This document shows, piece after piece, positions 9,039 through 17,409 of a stretch of 64,000 bases of DNA. Numbering within the stretch: the stretch's first letter is position 1; each line of letters begins with the position of its first letter. Source of the DNA: Mesorhizobium sp. AR07 (GTDB taxonomy: Bacteria > Pseudomonadota > Alphaproteobacteria > Rhizobiales > Rhizobiaceae). Made by a program: the position numbers and the translations under genes. Where the stretch lies: the NCBI RefSeq assembly GCF_024746815.1, contig NZ_CP080525.1:4520501-4584500 (forward strand). The letters run 5' to 3'. The notes beneath the pieces were generated by a model. The model was not told where the DNA came from, searched no databases, and was given only the letters and a program-made list of their open reading frames with translations.

Positions 9039-9060
9039 CTGGGCGCAGCGGCGGGTCTTG

Positions 9061-9248
9061 CCTTCTCCCCTTGTGGGAGAAGGTGGCCGAGCAAAGCTCG
9101 GTCGGATGAGGGGTGTTGGAAGGATCGCCACCTTGAAGAGGTAAGCGCCTCAAATCCTTCGATGTTTTTAACGCCGCGTTTCGTCCAGCACCCCTCATCC
9201 GTCTTGTCGCTGCGCGACAATCCACCTTCTCCCACAAGGGGAGAAGGT
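9061..9248. repeat. palindromic intergenic repeat (RIME/REP-like), copy 1
   Basis: Left arm CCTTCTCCCCTTGTGGGAGA and its complement at about 9229-9248 bracket the element. Inner arms GGATGAGGGGTG and CACCCCTCATCC also pair. The whole gap between the ATPase gene and the convergent FAH gene is taken up by this structure; no gene is seen. Confidence 0.75.
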
Positions 9249-9261
9249 AAGGAGCGGTTGC

Positions 9262-10107
9262 CTACACGTCAGCCTTGAACGTCTGCTTCTGCTGGCCGAG
9301 CCCTTCGATGCCCAACTCCACCACATCACCAGCCTTCAAGAACACCGGCGGCTTCATGCCGAGGCCAACGCCGGGCGGCGTGCCGGTGGAAATGATGTCG
9401 CCGGGGTGCAGCGACATGAACTGGCTGAGGTAGGACACCAGGAAGGCGACGCCGTAGACCATGGTCTTGGTCGAGCCGTTCTGCATCGTCTTGCCGTTGA
9501 CCGTCAGCCACATCTTGATGTTCTGCGGGTCGGCGACCTCGTCCTTGGTCACCAGCCACGGGCCGATCGGCCCGAACGTGTCGCAGGACTTGCCCTTGGT
9601 CCACTGGCCCTGGCGTTCGGTCTGGAAGGCGCGCTCCGACACGTCGTGGGCAACGCAATAGCCGGCGACATAGTCGAGTGCGTCGGCTTCGCTGACATAT
9701 TTTGCTGTCTTGCCGATAACCACGCCGAGCTCGACTTCCCAATCGGTCTTCACCGAGCCGCGCGGGATCAGCACGTCGTCGTCCGGCCCGACAATGGCCG
9801 AGCTTGCCTTCATGAAGATGATCGGCTCCGGCGGCACGGTGGCGCCGGTCTCGGCGGCGTGGTCGGAATAATTGAGGCCGATGCAGATGAACTTGCCGGT
9901 GCCGGCAACGCAGGCGCCGATGCGCGGGCTGCCGGAAACCGCCGGCAGCGACTTCGGATCGAGCGTGGCCAGCGTCGCCAGCGATGCCGGATCGAGCGCC
10001 TTGCCGCCGATATCGGCGACATGGCCGGTAAGATCACGGATCGTTCCATCCGCATCGAGCAGGCCGGGGCGTTCGCTCCCTGCCTCGCCATAGCGCAGCA
10101 GCTTCAT
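9262..10107 (-). CDS. fumarylacetoacetate hydrolase-family protein
   Basis: 281-residue FAH-fold enzyme. It has the conserved metal- and substrate-binding regions ICIGLNYSDHAAETG, PIIFMKASSAIVGPDDDVLI, DWEVELGVVIGKTAKYVSE and ISTGTPPGVGLGMKPPVFLK. Relatives hydrolyse or decarboxylate 2,4-diketo acids, and in non-phosphorylating L-fucose or L-rhamnose pathways one of them cleaves 2,4-diketo-3-deoxy-L-fuconate. It directly follows an SDR gene resembling 2-keto-3-deoxy-fuconate dehydrogenase (26-base gap), so that role is a reasonable inference. AGGAGA lies before the ATG at 10107. Confidence 0.85.
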   Translation of the reverse strand: MKLLRYGEAGSERPGLLDADGTIRDLTGHVADIGGKALDPASLATLATLDPKSLPAVSGSPRIGACVAGTGKFICIGLNYSDHAAETGATVPPEPIIFMKASSAIVGPDDDVLIPRGSVKTDWEVELGVVIGKTAKYVSEADALDYVAGYCVAHDVSERAFQTERQGQWTKGKSCDTFGPIGPWLVTKDEVADPQNIKMWLTVNGKTMQNGSTKTMVYGVAFLVSYLSQFMSLHPGDIISTGTPPGVGLGMKPPVFLKAGDVVELGIEGLGQQKQTFKADV

Positions 10108-10133
10108 GGTATGCTCTCCTCAGTCAGTTTGGT

Positions 10134-10865
10134 TCAGATCGACCAGCCGCCGTCGATATTATAGGCCTGTCCGGACGTATAGGTGGCGCCGGCCAGATAG
10201 ACGGCAAGGTCGGCGATTTCTTCGGGTGTGCCGAGCCGGCCCATAGGCTGGCGGGCGATGAAGGCGGCGCGGGCGGCGTCGTAATCGCCTTGCGCATGCA
10301 TGCGGTCCTGCAGCGACGGGCTTTCGACTGTGCCGGGACAAATAGCGTTGCAGCGTATGCCCTTGGCGACATAGTCGGCGGCAATTGCCTTGGTCAGGCC
10401 GATGACGGCGGCCTTGGTGACGCCATAGGCGAAGCGGTTCGGCACGCCCTTGCCGGCGCCGGCGACCGACGACATGTTGATGATCGATCCGTCGCCGCGT
10501 TCCAGCATGCCGGGCAGCACCGCCCGTATGGTGCGGATCATGGCGCGGACATTGAGGTTGAAGGCGAAGTCGAGATCGGCGTCCTTCATCTCCAGGATCG
10601 AGCCGGAATGGACGAAGCCGGCGCAGTTGAACAGCACGTCGACCTTGCCGATCTCGGCAAAGGCGGCATTGACGGCCTCGTCGTTGAGCACGTCGAGCTT
10701 GCGGGTCTTGATATCGGAGGTCTTGGCGAGTTCGGCCAGCAGCGCCTCGTTGATGTCGGTGGCATGGACGGTGGCGCCTGCCTTGGCGAAGGCCAGCGCG
10801 CTCGCCTTGCCGATGCCTTGCGCCGCTGCCGTGACGACAACGACCTTGCCTGCCAGATCCGCCAT
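10134..10865 (-). CDS. short-chain dehydrogenase (DHRS6 / 2-keto-3-deoxy-fuconate dehydrogenase-like)
   Basis: 243-residue classical SDR. TAAAQGIGKASALAFAKAGA is the cofactor loop, DVLFNCAGFVHSG contains the NAG-type motif, and the catalytic Ser-Tyr-Lys are in INMSSVAGAGKG and RFAYGVTKAAVIGL. The C-terminus ends IDGGWSI. The overall wording is very close to the DHRS6/BDH2 group, whose bacterial members oxidise 2-keto-3-deoxy sugar acids. ATG 10865 is chosen because the fold begins there; a frame to 11018 adds an unrelated tail. It pairs with the FAH gene downstream. Confidence 0.85.
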   Translation of the reverse strand: MADLAGKVVVVTAAAQGIGKASALAFAKAGATVHATDINEALLAELAKTSDIKTRKLDVLNDEAVNAAFAEIGKVDVLFNCAGFVHSGSILEMKDADLDFAFNLNVRAMIRTIRAVLPGMLERGDGSIINMSSVAGAGKGVPNRFAYGVTKAAVIGLTKAIAADYVAKGIRCNAICPGTVESPSLQDRMHAQGDYDAARAAFIARQPMGRLGTPEEIADLAVYLAGATYTSGQAYNIDGGWSI

Positions 10866-11098
10866 GCTCTTCTCCTCGCCTGCTTTGGATCGTCCGGGTC
10901 TATCGGCAACCGGCCAGGGCGTCATGTGCCAGTAAGGCACCATCGTGCGGCCTGCGTGCCTGTCAGCCCCCGGATAAAGATGTTTTTTCTCGTTAAAGAA
11001 CACGCATCCGTGCGTCAAGCCCGAACACGATCACCATCGCGGCAATCGCTTTAGGCTTCGAACTCGCCCGTCACCTTTTGCGGACGTTGGCGCCGCCC
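10866..11098. other. intergenic region left of the IS110 element
   Basis: No gene is seen in these 233 bases. The last 14 (11085-11098) are the outer edge of palindromic repeat copy 2, which continues at 12249 on the far side of the insertion sequence. Confidence 0.6.
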
Positions 11099-11130
11099 CT
11101 TGTGTGTTTGGAATATGCATAATGGAGGGT

Positions 11131-11280
11131 GCCACGAACCGGTGGATGTTCCGGTTCGTGGCGGCGGTCGAGAGCCCGTCGCCCCTCAGGTGGCCTAAAC
11201 CGTAGGTGAGCTGGGGCCCGACCGCCTTCTTTGTGAACCCGAACAGTTGCAAGGGGCAAGCCCCCGCACACAAGGAAGGG
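11131..11280 (+). ncRNA. IS110 bridge RNA (target and donor loops decoded)
   Basis: A 5' hairpin, GCCACGAACCGG/CCGGTTCGTGGC (11131-11142/11151-11162), is followed by a target-binding loop closed by GGCGGTCG/CGACCGCC (11163-11170/11219-11226). Inside it, CGCCCCTCA (11180-11188) equals the left target strand through the CT core. AGGTGAG (11204-11210) is the exact complement of the right target CTCACCT. Downstream, ACAGTTGC (11243-11250) equals the right end of the element (12240-12247), and CACACAAG (11267-11274) is the complement of CTTGTGTG at the left end (11099-11106). All four guide segments of the IS621-type bridge RNA model are therefore present. Exact RNA ends are not known. Confidence 0.85.
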
Positions 11281-11289
11281 ATTGAGGAG

Positions 11290-12234
11290 ATGGCTGAAGA
11301 GACGGTTCAGGACGTCGGTATTGACGTCGCCAAGTGGTGGCTCGATGTGTCGGTGTTTCAGACGCTAGAACGAGCCCGTTTCGACAACGACAAGGACGGC
11401 TGGGCCGAGCTGATCAAGTGGCTGACGGGTCGCAATGTGCGCGCCATCGGCATGGAGCCGAGCGGCGGCTATGAGCGCGGTGTGGCCAAGGCGCTGCGCA
11501 AGGCGAACCTGCCGGCCAGGAACGTCAATCCGCACAAGCTGCGCCACTATGCCCGCGCCCTTGGCCGGCTGGCCAAGAACGATCGCATCGATGCGCTGCT
11601 GATTGCGCGCTACACCGCCGAACTGCCGACCCGGCCGGTGCGCTGTGACCCAATCGCCGAGCAACTCGCCGATCTGGTCGTTGCCCGCAGGCAGCTCAGC
11701 GACGACAAGGTCAGCCTCGCCAACCAGCTCGAGCAGATACGCGAGCCGACGGTCAAGCGCATGTTCACCCGGCGGCTGCGGCGCATCGAGCTCGATATCG
11801 CTCTGCTTGCCAAACGGATGGCCGAACTCGTCGCCAGCCAGCCAGCGCTCGCGGCCAGGGATCGCCTGATCCAGTCCTTCTGCGGTGCCGGCCCAGTGTT
11901 CAGCCACACCGTGCTTGCTCTGGCTCCCGAGATTGGTGAGGCCTCGCGACGAGAGATCGCAGCCCTTGCCGGCCTCGCGCCCTACGACTTCGACACCGGC
12001 ACTTTCCGAGGCAAGCGCAGCATCTGGGGTGGCCGTCATGACGTGCGCAGGGTGGTCTACATGGCAGCACTCACCGCCAGTCGCTCCAATCCTGTGCTCA
12101 AGGCTTTCCATCAGCGCCTCATTGCAAACGGCAAGGCGCCGAAAGTCGCTCTCATCGCCGTCGCGCGAAAGATACTGACCATCCTCAGTGCCATGATCCG
12201 AAACAACGAACCGTGGAACCCAGCCCGACCCTGA
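11290..12234 (+). CDS. IS110-family DEDD transposase/recombinase
   Basis: 314-residue recombinase. The N-terminal RuvC-like domain starts with GIDVAKWWLDVSVF (first acidic residue) and continues with AIGMEPSGGYERGV and NDRIDALLIARYTAELP. A coiled segment follows, then the C-terminal Tnp domain IAALAGLAPYDFDTGTFRGK and RHDVRRVVYMAALTASRSNP, where the family carries its catalytic serine. ATG 11290 follows GAGGAG at 11284-11289; the short spacing is unusual, but upstream sequence is the bridge RNA. Length is at the short end for the family. It is intact, so the element may be active. Confidence 0.93.
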   Translation: MAEETVQDVGIDVAKWWLDVSVFQTLERARFDNDKDGWAELIKWLTGRNVRAIGMEPSGGYERGVAKALRKANLPARNVNPHKLRHYARALGRLAKNDRIDALLIARYTAELPTRPVRCDPIAEQLADLVVARRQLSDDKVSLANQLEQIREPTVKRMFTRRLRRIELDIALLAKRMAELVASQPALAARDRLIQSFCGAGPVFSHTVLALAPEIGEASRREIAALAGLAPYDFDTGTFRGKRSIWGGRHDVRRVVYMAALTASRSNPVLKAFHQRLIANGKAPKVALIAVARKILTILSAMIRNNEPWNPARP

Positions 12235-12248
12235 CAAACACAGTTGCT

Positions 12249-12425
12249 CACCTGCCTGCCGGCATCCTCTCCCCGTATAGTGACGGGGAGAGGGGCGCTC
12301 TCATCGGCAGTTTCGCCAATCACCCGCGTTGCAAGAAGGGCACCAAGGTTGCGGCCAGCCCCCTTCTCCCCGTCACTATACGGGGAGAAGTGCCCGGCAG
12401 GGCGATGAGGGGCGGCGCCAGCTTC
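12249..12425. repeat. palindromic intergenic repeat, copy 2 (split by the IS110 element)
   Basis: Main part of a repeat whose first 14 bases lie at 11085-11098. It contains the inverted pair CTCCCCGTATAGTGACGGGG and CCCCGTCACTATACGGGGAG and ends GAGGGGCGGCGCC, the complement of the left edge. It is closely similar to copy 4 at 23572-23756. Confidence 0.8.
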
Positions 12426-12584
12426 CGCAACTGATGGTCTCCGCCGAGTCGGAACCTGTCGTTGGGCCTGAAGCGATTGCCCTGACGATCACCATCGTGG
12501 CAGCGGCATACAAACGATCAGGCGGCACCAAAACCGCTGCGCACCCCCGGTCAAGCCCGAGGGCATGCTTTTGGGCGACATGCA
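12426..12584. other. intergenic region without a recognised gene
   Basis: 159 bases between the repeat and the end of the ALDH gene. No coding region, hairpin with T tract or known motif was recognised. Confidence 0.5.
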
Positions 12585-14957
12585 TTAATCACCGTAAGGC
12601 GCCCAGACGTTCTTCACTTCCACGGCGCGGCGCAGGAAGGCATCGCCGGCCGCTTCGTCGGACGCCCAGTCCAGCCCGCGGCCATTGCCGCTCCAGACGC
12701 GCTTGAGGTTGCCGATCGACTCGGCCTCCGCCTTGGCGCAGGTGTCGGCATCGGCGAACACCCAGAGCCCGTCGACATCGTCATGCCTGGCCAGCACGCC
12801 GGCAAGTTCGGCCGTGCTGCCGGTGACGATGTTGATGGCGCCGGCCGGAACGTCGGAATATTCGATCACCTGGTAGAGATCGGTTGCGACCAGCGGATAG
12901 CGTTCGGACGGCACCGCGACCACCGTGTTGCCCATGGCCAGCGCCGGTGCGATCAGCGAGATCAGGCCAAGCAGCGGCGAGGCGTCGGGTGCGACGATGC
13001 CGACGACGCCGACCGGCTCGTGCAGGGCCAGCGTCACGGTGCGGGCCGGCGGCTGGTGCACGCGGCCCTCGAACTTGTCGGCAAGGCCGGCATAGAGGAA
13101 CAGCCGCTCGATCGACTGGCCGACCTCGTCGCGCGCGGCCTTGGCCGTAGCGCCGGTCAGCTCGGTGAGACGGGCGGCAAACTCGCCGGCGCGGCCGGAG
13201 AGGTTCTCGGCCAGATAGTAGAGCACCTGGGACCGGTTGTAGGCGGTCGCCTCCGGCCAGGCTTTGCAGGCCCGCGCCGCCGAAACGGCGTCGCGGATAT
13301 CCTTGCGGCTGCCAAGCCCGACTTCGCCGGCGAGCTTGCCCTTGGCGGTGGCGACAGCCAGCGAATAATTGCCGTCAGGCCGAATTTGCTTGCCGCCGAT
13401 GAACAGCTTTGCCGTGCGATCGATCGCGTCGCCATCTGATTGCTCGGCGGGCTGCGCGGAAGATATCGCCGGTTTGATGACCGGGCCGAGCGGCAGTTTC
13501 GCCGCCAGATACTCGAACATGCCTTCGCGCCCACCCTCGCGGCCGAAGCCGCTTTCGCGGTAGCCACCAAAGCCGCAGGCGGCGTCGAACATGTTGGTGC
13601 CGTTGACCCAGACGACGCCGGCCTTCAACTGCGGCGCGACGTGCAAAGCGAGGTTGACGTTTTCGCTCCACACCGAGGCGGCGAGCCCATAGCGCGTGTT
13701 GTTGGCCAGCTCGATCGCTTCCTCGGTGTTGCGGAAGGTCATGGTCGCCAACACCGGGCCGAACACCTCTTCTTGGGCAAGGATATTAGCCGGCGAAACA
13801 CCTGTAGCGAGCGTCGGCAGGTGGTAGTAGCCAGAGGGCGGTAGTGCTGCGTCCGGCTGCCAGCAGATGGCGCCCTGTCTGGCGCCTTCGGCGACCAGTC
13901 CCTTGACCCGGTCAAGCTGGGTCAAATCGACCAGCGGCCCGATATCGGTGTTCTTGTCGAGTGGGCTGCCGACGCGCAGCCGGCTCATCCGCGTCTTGAC
14001 CTTGGCGATCAAGGCATCGGCAATGCCTTCCTGCACCAGCAGCCGGGAGCCGGCGCAGCAGACCTGGCCCTGGTTGAACCAGATGCCGTCGACCAGCCCT
14101 TCGACGGCGCTGTCGAGATCGGCATCCTCGAAAACGATGAAAGCCGATTTGCCGCCAAGCTCCAGCGACAGTTTTTTGCCCGACCCGGCAGTCGCTTTCC
14201 TGATGATCTTGCCGACTTCCGATGAGCCAGTGAAGGCGATCTTCTGGATGCCGGGGTGATTGACGATCGCGGCTCCCGCTTCCGGACCGCCCTGGACGAT
14301 GTTGACGACGCCCTTCGGCACGCCGGCGCGCTCGCAGATCTCGGCGAACAGGATGGCGGTCAGCGGCGTGAACTCGGCCGGCTTCAGCACCACGGTGCAG
14401 CCGGCGGCAAGCGCCGGCGCGATCTTCCAGGCCAGCATCAGCAGCGGAAAATTCCACGGAATGATCTGGCCGACGACGCCGACACCCTTCTGGCCGGGGA
14501 AATCCCTGTCCAGCGCTTGCGCCCAGCCGGCATGGTGGATGAAATGGCGGATGGCCAGCGGCACGTCGATGTCGCGGCTTTCGCGGATCGGCTTGCCATT
14601 GTCGATCGATTCCAGCACCGCGAACAGGCGCTGGTGGCGCTGCATGGCGCGGCCGATGGCATAAAGCACCTTTGCGCGCTGGTAGCCGGTGCTGGCGGCC
14701 CATTTCGGCAGCGCCTTGGTGGCGGCCAAAACCGCAGCATCGATGTCGGCGGCATTGGCATCAGACACTTTGGCCAGCAGCTTGCCGGAAGACGGCTCGC
14801 TGGTCTCGAAGGTCTTGCCGCCGGAAGCGGCTTTCCAGTCGCCGCCGATGAACAGCGCCTTACCGAAATCACGCGCGGCAAGCCAGGCATCGGCCTCGTT
14901 GCGGGCTTCCGGCGCCGGGCCGTAATCCATGGCGTGATAGCGGTCGAGGATGTTCAT
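12585..14957 (-). CDS. tandem-domain aldehyde dehydrogenase family protein
   Basis: 790-residue protein. Residues ~30-510 are a complete ALDH: cofactor site IIPWNFPLLMLAWKIAPAL, IAFTGSSEVGKIIRKATAG, catalytic Glu in LSLELGGKSAFIVFEDADLD and catalytic Cys in NQGQVCCAGSRLLVQ. Residues ~530-790 repeat the start of an ALDH (KLFIGGKQIRPDGNYS; EPVGVVGIVAPDASPLLGL) but stop after the nucleotide-binding half; no second Cys/Glu pair is seen, so this part is probably structural. ATG 14957 has GGAG upstream. It lies next to deoC on the same strand, suggesting oxidation of acetaldehyde from deoxyribose-5-phosphate cleavage. Confidence 0.85.
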   Translation of the reverse strand: MNILDRYHAMDYGPAPEARNEADAWLAARDFGKALFIGGDWKAASGGKTFETSEPSSGKLLAKVSDANAADIDAAVLAATKALPKWAASTGYQRAKVLYAIGRAMQRHQRLFAVLESIDNGKPIRESRDIDVPLAIRHFIHHAGWAQALDRDFPGQKGVGVVGQIIPWNFPLLMLAWKIAPALAAGCTVVLKPAEFTPLTAILFAEICERAGVPKGVVNIVQGGPEAGAAIVNHPGIQKIAFTGSSEVGKIIRKATAGSGKKLSLELGGKSAFIVFEDADLDSAVEGLVDGIWFNQGQVCCAGSRLLVQEGIADALIAKVKTRMSRLRVGSPLDKNTDIGPLVDLTQLDRVKGLVAEGARQGAICWQPDAALPPSGYYHLPTLATGVSPANILAQEEVFGPVLATMTFRNTEEAIELANNTRYGLAASVWSENVNLALHVAPQLKAGVVWVNGTNMFDAACGFGGYRESGFGREGGREGMFEYLAAKLPLGPVIKPAISSAQPAEQSDGDAIDRTAKLFIGGKQIRPDGNYSLAVATAKGKLAGEVGLGSRKDIRDAVSAARACKAWPEATAYNRSQVLYYLAENLSGRAGEFAARLTELTGATAKAARDEVGQSIERLFLYAGLADKFEGRVHQPPARTVTLALHEPVGVVGIVAPDASPLLGLISLIAPALAMGNTVVAVPSERYPLVATDLYQVIEYSDVPAGAINIVTGSTAELAGVLARHDDVDGLWVFADADTCAKAEAESIGNLKRVWSGNGRGLDWASDEAAGDAFLRRAVEVKNVWAPYGD

Positions 14958-14991
14958 GGGGCGCTCCAGATAGTTGTCGCGGAAGGCATTC

Positions 14992-15160
14992 TTTCGCGCC
15001 CCCCTCTGGCCTGCCGGCCATCTCCCCCACAAGGAGGGAGATCGACCTTCGCGCCTGTCAGCTGACATTCTGCAACGCCGGCGATTGGCGAAATCATCGA
15101 CGACAGCCAATCTCCCCACAAGTGGGGGAGATGGCCGGCAGGCCAGAGGGGGGCGCGAAG
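14992..15160. repeat. palindromic intergenic repeat, copy 3
   Basis: TTCGCGCCCCCCTCTGG at about 14993 pairs with its complement ending at 15160. Inner arms GGCCATCTCCCCCAC and GTGGGGGAGATGGCC also pair. It fills the gap between deoC and the ALDH gene; no gene is seen. Confidence 0.75.
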
Positions 15161-15188
15161 GAACTCCACGTTCAAGGCCTCACGCGCC

Positions 15189-16241
15189 TCAAGCCATCGC
15201 GTGGCGGTGATTGGCCGAATAATGGCCCGTCAGATGATGCTCGAGCTGTCGCTCGATGTCGGTCAAAAGGCTCGAGGCGCCGAAGCGGAACAGGTCGGGC
15301 TCCAGCCAGGGCCGGCCGAGTTCCTCCTTCATCAGCACCAGCCAGTCGAGCGAGGCCTTGGCCGTCGAGATGCCGCCGGCCGGCTTGAAGCCGATGAGAT
15401 AGCCGGTCTCCTCGAAATAGGCCCTGATAGCGCGCACCATGGCGAGGCCGACGGGCAGCGTCGCATTGACGCTTTCCTTGCCGGTCGAGGTCTTGATGAA
15501 GTCGGCGCCGGCCATCATCGCCACCATCGAGGCCAGCATGACATTGCGCAGCGTGGCGAGGTCGCCGGTGCCGAGAATGACCTTCAGATGGGCGTCACCG
15601 CAGGCGGCACGCATCGAGACGATCTCATTGTAAAGCTCCCGCCACTTGGCGCCGAACACCAGCCCGCGCGGAATGACGACGTCGATCTCGTCGGCGCCGT
15701 CACGCACCGAAGCCTCGATTTCCTGCAGGCGGGTCGACAGCGGCGCGAGGCCGTGCGGAAAGGCGGTGGAGACGGCGGCGACATGGATGCCGGTGCCGCG
15801 CACGGCGTCGACGGCGGTGGCGACGAAGGGATGGTAGACGCAGACCGCCGCCGGGCGAATGATCTCGCCTGCAATACCGAGGCCCTCGACAATGTCGCGG
15901 CGGAACGGATTGATCGCCTTGGCGCAGAGCCGGCGCACGCGCTCCTCGGTGTCGTTGGAGTTCAGCGTCGTCAGGTCCATGCAGGCGACGGCGCGCAGCA
16001 GCCAGGCCGCCTGGTTGTCGGCCTTGATCGAGCGCCGTTTGGTCAGGCTGGCGACGCGACGTTCCAGCGCCGAGCGGTTAACGCTGCGCACCGATTCCAT
16101 GAAGCCGAGGTCGAGCTTCATGCCGGGGTTGCGGGCAATGCGATGGTCCAGCGGGACGGGGGTGTTGGCGGCGGCACGCGCTGGCAGCGGCGTCACCTTG
16201 GAGGCGCTGGCGCCAGGCTCGGCTTCGCGGATTGTGCTCAT
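15189..16241 (-). CDS. deoC: deoxyribose-phosphate aldolase
   Basis: 350-residue class I aldolase splitting 2-deoxyribose-5-phosphate into acetaldehyde and glyceraldehyde-3-phosphate. The Schiff-base lysine is in GADFIKTSTGKESV, the second conserved lysine in IGFKPAGGIST, and EIDVVIPRG and KVILGTGDL are also typical. An N-terminal extension of ~90 residues relative to E. coli DeoC includes MDLTTLNSNDTEERVRRLCA. Two close ATGs (16256 and 16241) are possible; 16241 is used with low certainty. Transcribed toward the ALDH gene across repeat copy 3, so the pair probably forms a nucleoside-sugar catabolic unit. Confidence 0.88.
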   Translation of the reverse strand: MSTIREAEPGASASKVTPLPARAAANTPVPLDHRIARNPGMKLDLGFMESVRSVNRSALERRVASLTKRRSIKADNQAAWLLRAVACMDLTTLNSNDTEERVRRLCAKAINPFRRDIVEGLGIAGEIIRPAAVCVYHPFVATAVDAVRGTGIHVAAVSTAFPHGLAPLSTRLQEIEASVRDGADEIDVVIPRGLVFGAKWRELYNEIVSMRAACGDAHLKVILGTGDLATLRNVMLASMVAMMAGADFIKTSTGKESVNATLPVGLAMVRAIRAYFEETGYLIGFKPAGGISTAKASLDWLVLMKEELGRPWLEPDLFRFGASSLLTDIERQLEHHLTGHYSANHRHAMA

Positions 16242-16361
16242 CTCCTGCCCTTTCATTCGGCGATCGCCCCGAAGATAGCCCGTGAAGTCGTACTTCACGA
16301 GTCCTTCAGCGGATCATAGCCGAAAAGGCTGGTCAAAAGTGCAGGTTTGAGGGCGTCGGCC

Positions 16362-17189
16362 TCAGCCGACGAAGGCGCGCTCGACCACGAAACTCGCCGG
16401 ATGATGCAGCGAGCCTTCCTCGAAGCCGAGGCTTTCGGCCAGTTCCTTGACATCCTTGAGCATATGCATCGAACCGCAGATCATGATGCGGTCGGTCTCC
16501 GGATTGAGCTTGTCGATGCCGAGGTCGGTGTAGAACTTGCCGGACCCGATCAGCGCGGTGATGCGGCCCATGCGCGCTGACTCTTCGCGCGTGGTCGAAT
16601 TGTAGAGGGTGACGCGGCCGCCGGTCAGCTCGCCGATCAGCGGGTCGCTTTCGAGCCCCGCCACCAGCTCCTGGCCATAGGTGAGTTCGGCATTGTCGCG
16701 GCAGGTGTGGGTCAGCACTACCTGCTCGAATTTTTCGTAGGTATCGGGGTCGCGCAGCAGGCTGGCAAAGGGCGCGATGCCGGTGCCGGTCGAGATCATG
16801 AACAGGCGTTTTGCGGGGGTCAGCGCGTCGACCACCAGCGTGCCGGTCGACTTCTGCCGCATGATGACGGTGTCGCCGACCTGGATCTTCTGCAGTTCCG
16901 AGGTCAGCGGGCCGTCCGGCACCTTGATCGAGAAGAATTCCAGCTCGTCGTCCCAGGCAGGGCTGGCCACCGAATAGGCACGGAACACCGGCTTTTCGGC
17001 ATTGGGCAAGCCGATCATGACGAACTCGCCGGAGCGGAAGCGCAGCGACTGCGGCCGGGTGATGCGGAAGGAGAACAGCCGGTCGGTGTAATGCTTCACC
17101 GAGACGACGGACTCGGCATAGACATTGGCCGGTATAGGAAACTGCAGCGGGCGGGCGCCGGCGGTGTTGAGCGCGGATGTGGTGTTCAT
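16362..17189 (-). CDS. fpr: ferredoxin/flavodoxin--NADP+ reductase
   Basis: 275-residue FAD enzyme moving electrons between NADPH and ferredoxin or flavodoxin. The FAD-binding RAYSVASPAWDDELEFF, the NADP-binding ISTGTGIAPFASLLRDP and MICGSMHMLKDVKE, and the C-terminal VVERAFVG (bacterial subclass ending without a terminal Tyr-Tyr) are visible. Length matches the alphaproteobacterial group (~270). ATG 17189 is chosen; an in-frame extension to 17255 is atypical. It is a single gene, divergent from hyuA. Confidence 0.93.
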   Translation of the reverse strand: MNTTSALNTAGARPLQFPIPANVYAESVVSVKHYTDRLFSFRITRPQSLRFRSGEFVMIGLPNAEKPVFRAYSVASPAWDDELEFFSIKVPDGPLTSELQKIQVGDTVIMRQKSTGTLVVDALTPAKRLFMISTGTGIAPFASLLRDPDTYEKFEQVVLTHTCRDNAELTYGQELVAGLESDPLIGELTGGRVTLYNSTTREESARMGRITALIGSGKFYTDLGIDKLNPETDRIMICGSMHMLKDVKELAESLGFEEGSLHHPASFVVERAFVG

Positions 17190-17315
17190 CAAGTCCAACC
17201 TTCTTGCCCAACCGTGGACGCGGGCACCAAAAATTTTCCTGCGCGCCCGAACCATTCAGGTCCCGGCGTGCTGCTCGCACGCTCCCAAGCGGTAAGCTCT
17301 TGTGTCCGGAATTTA

Positions 17316-17327
17316 TTAGTATACAAA
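17316..17327. promoter_or_regulatory. palindromic TTAGTATACAAA site in fpr-hyuA divergent region
   Basis: GTATAC core at 17319-17324 in an AT-rich patch between the divergent fpr and hyuA genes. The T-x-GTATAC-x-A pattern resembles operators of FCD-type GntR regulators. No such regulator is encoded nearby, so function is uncertain. Confidence 0.3.
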
Positions 17328-17409
17328 CGATATTTGCGTCAAGATACCGCCGCGAAACACCTTTCCAAACTGTGACATATCCGTAGTCCGCGCATTTCGG
17401 GTTTCGACA

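Larger units (their letters stand above)
11101..12248 (+). mobile_element. IS110-family insertion sequence with identifiable ends and CT core
   Basis: The element lies between two CT dinucleotides (11099-11100 and 12247-12248). Deleting 11101-12248 rejoins GGCGCCGCCC-CT-CACCTGCC, which matches the uninterrupted repeat at 23573-23593 (GGCGCTGCCCCTCACCTGCC). This fixes the insertion point in a palindromic repeat. There are no terminal inverted repeats, as expected for the family. It comprises a ~190-base 5' non-coding end holding a bridge RNA and one transposase gene. Size is 1148 bp. Confidence 0.9.

Noticed and set aside
11101..12248. Terminal inverted repeats and target duplication for the insertion sequence
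   Set aside because: None is present; the ends are explained by the IS110 mechanism with a shared CT core.
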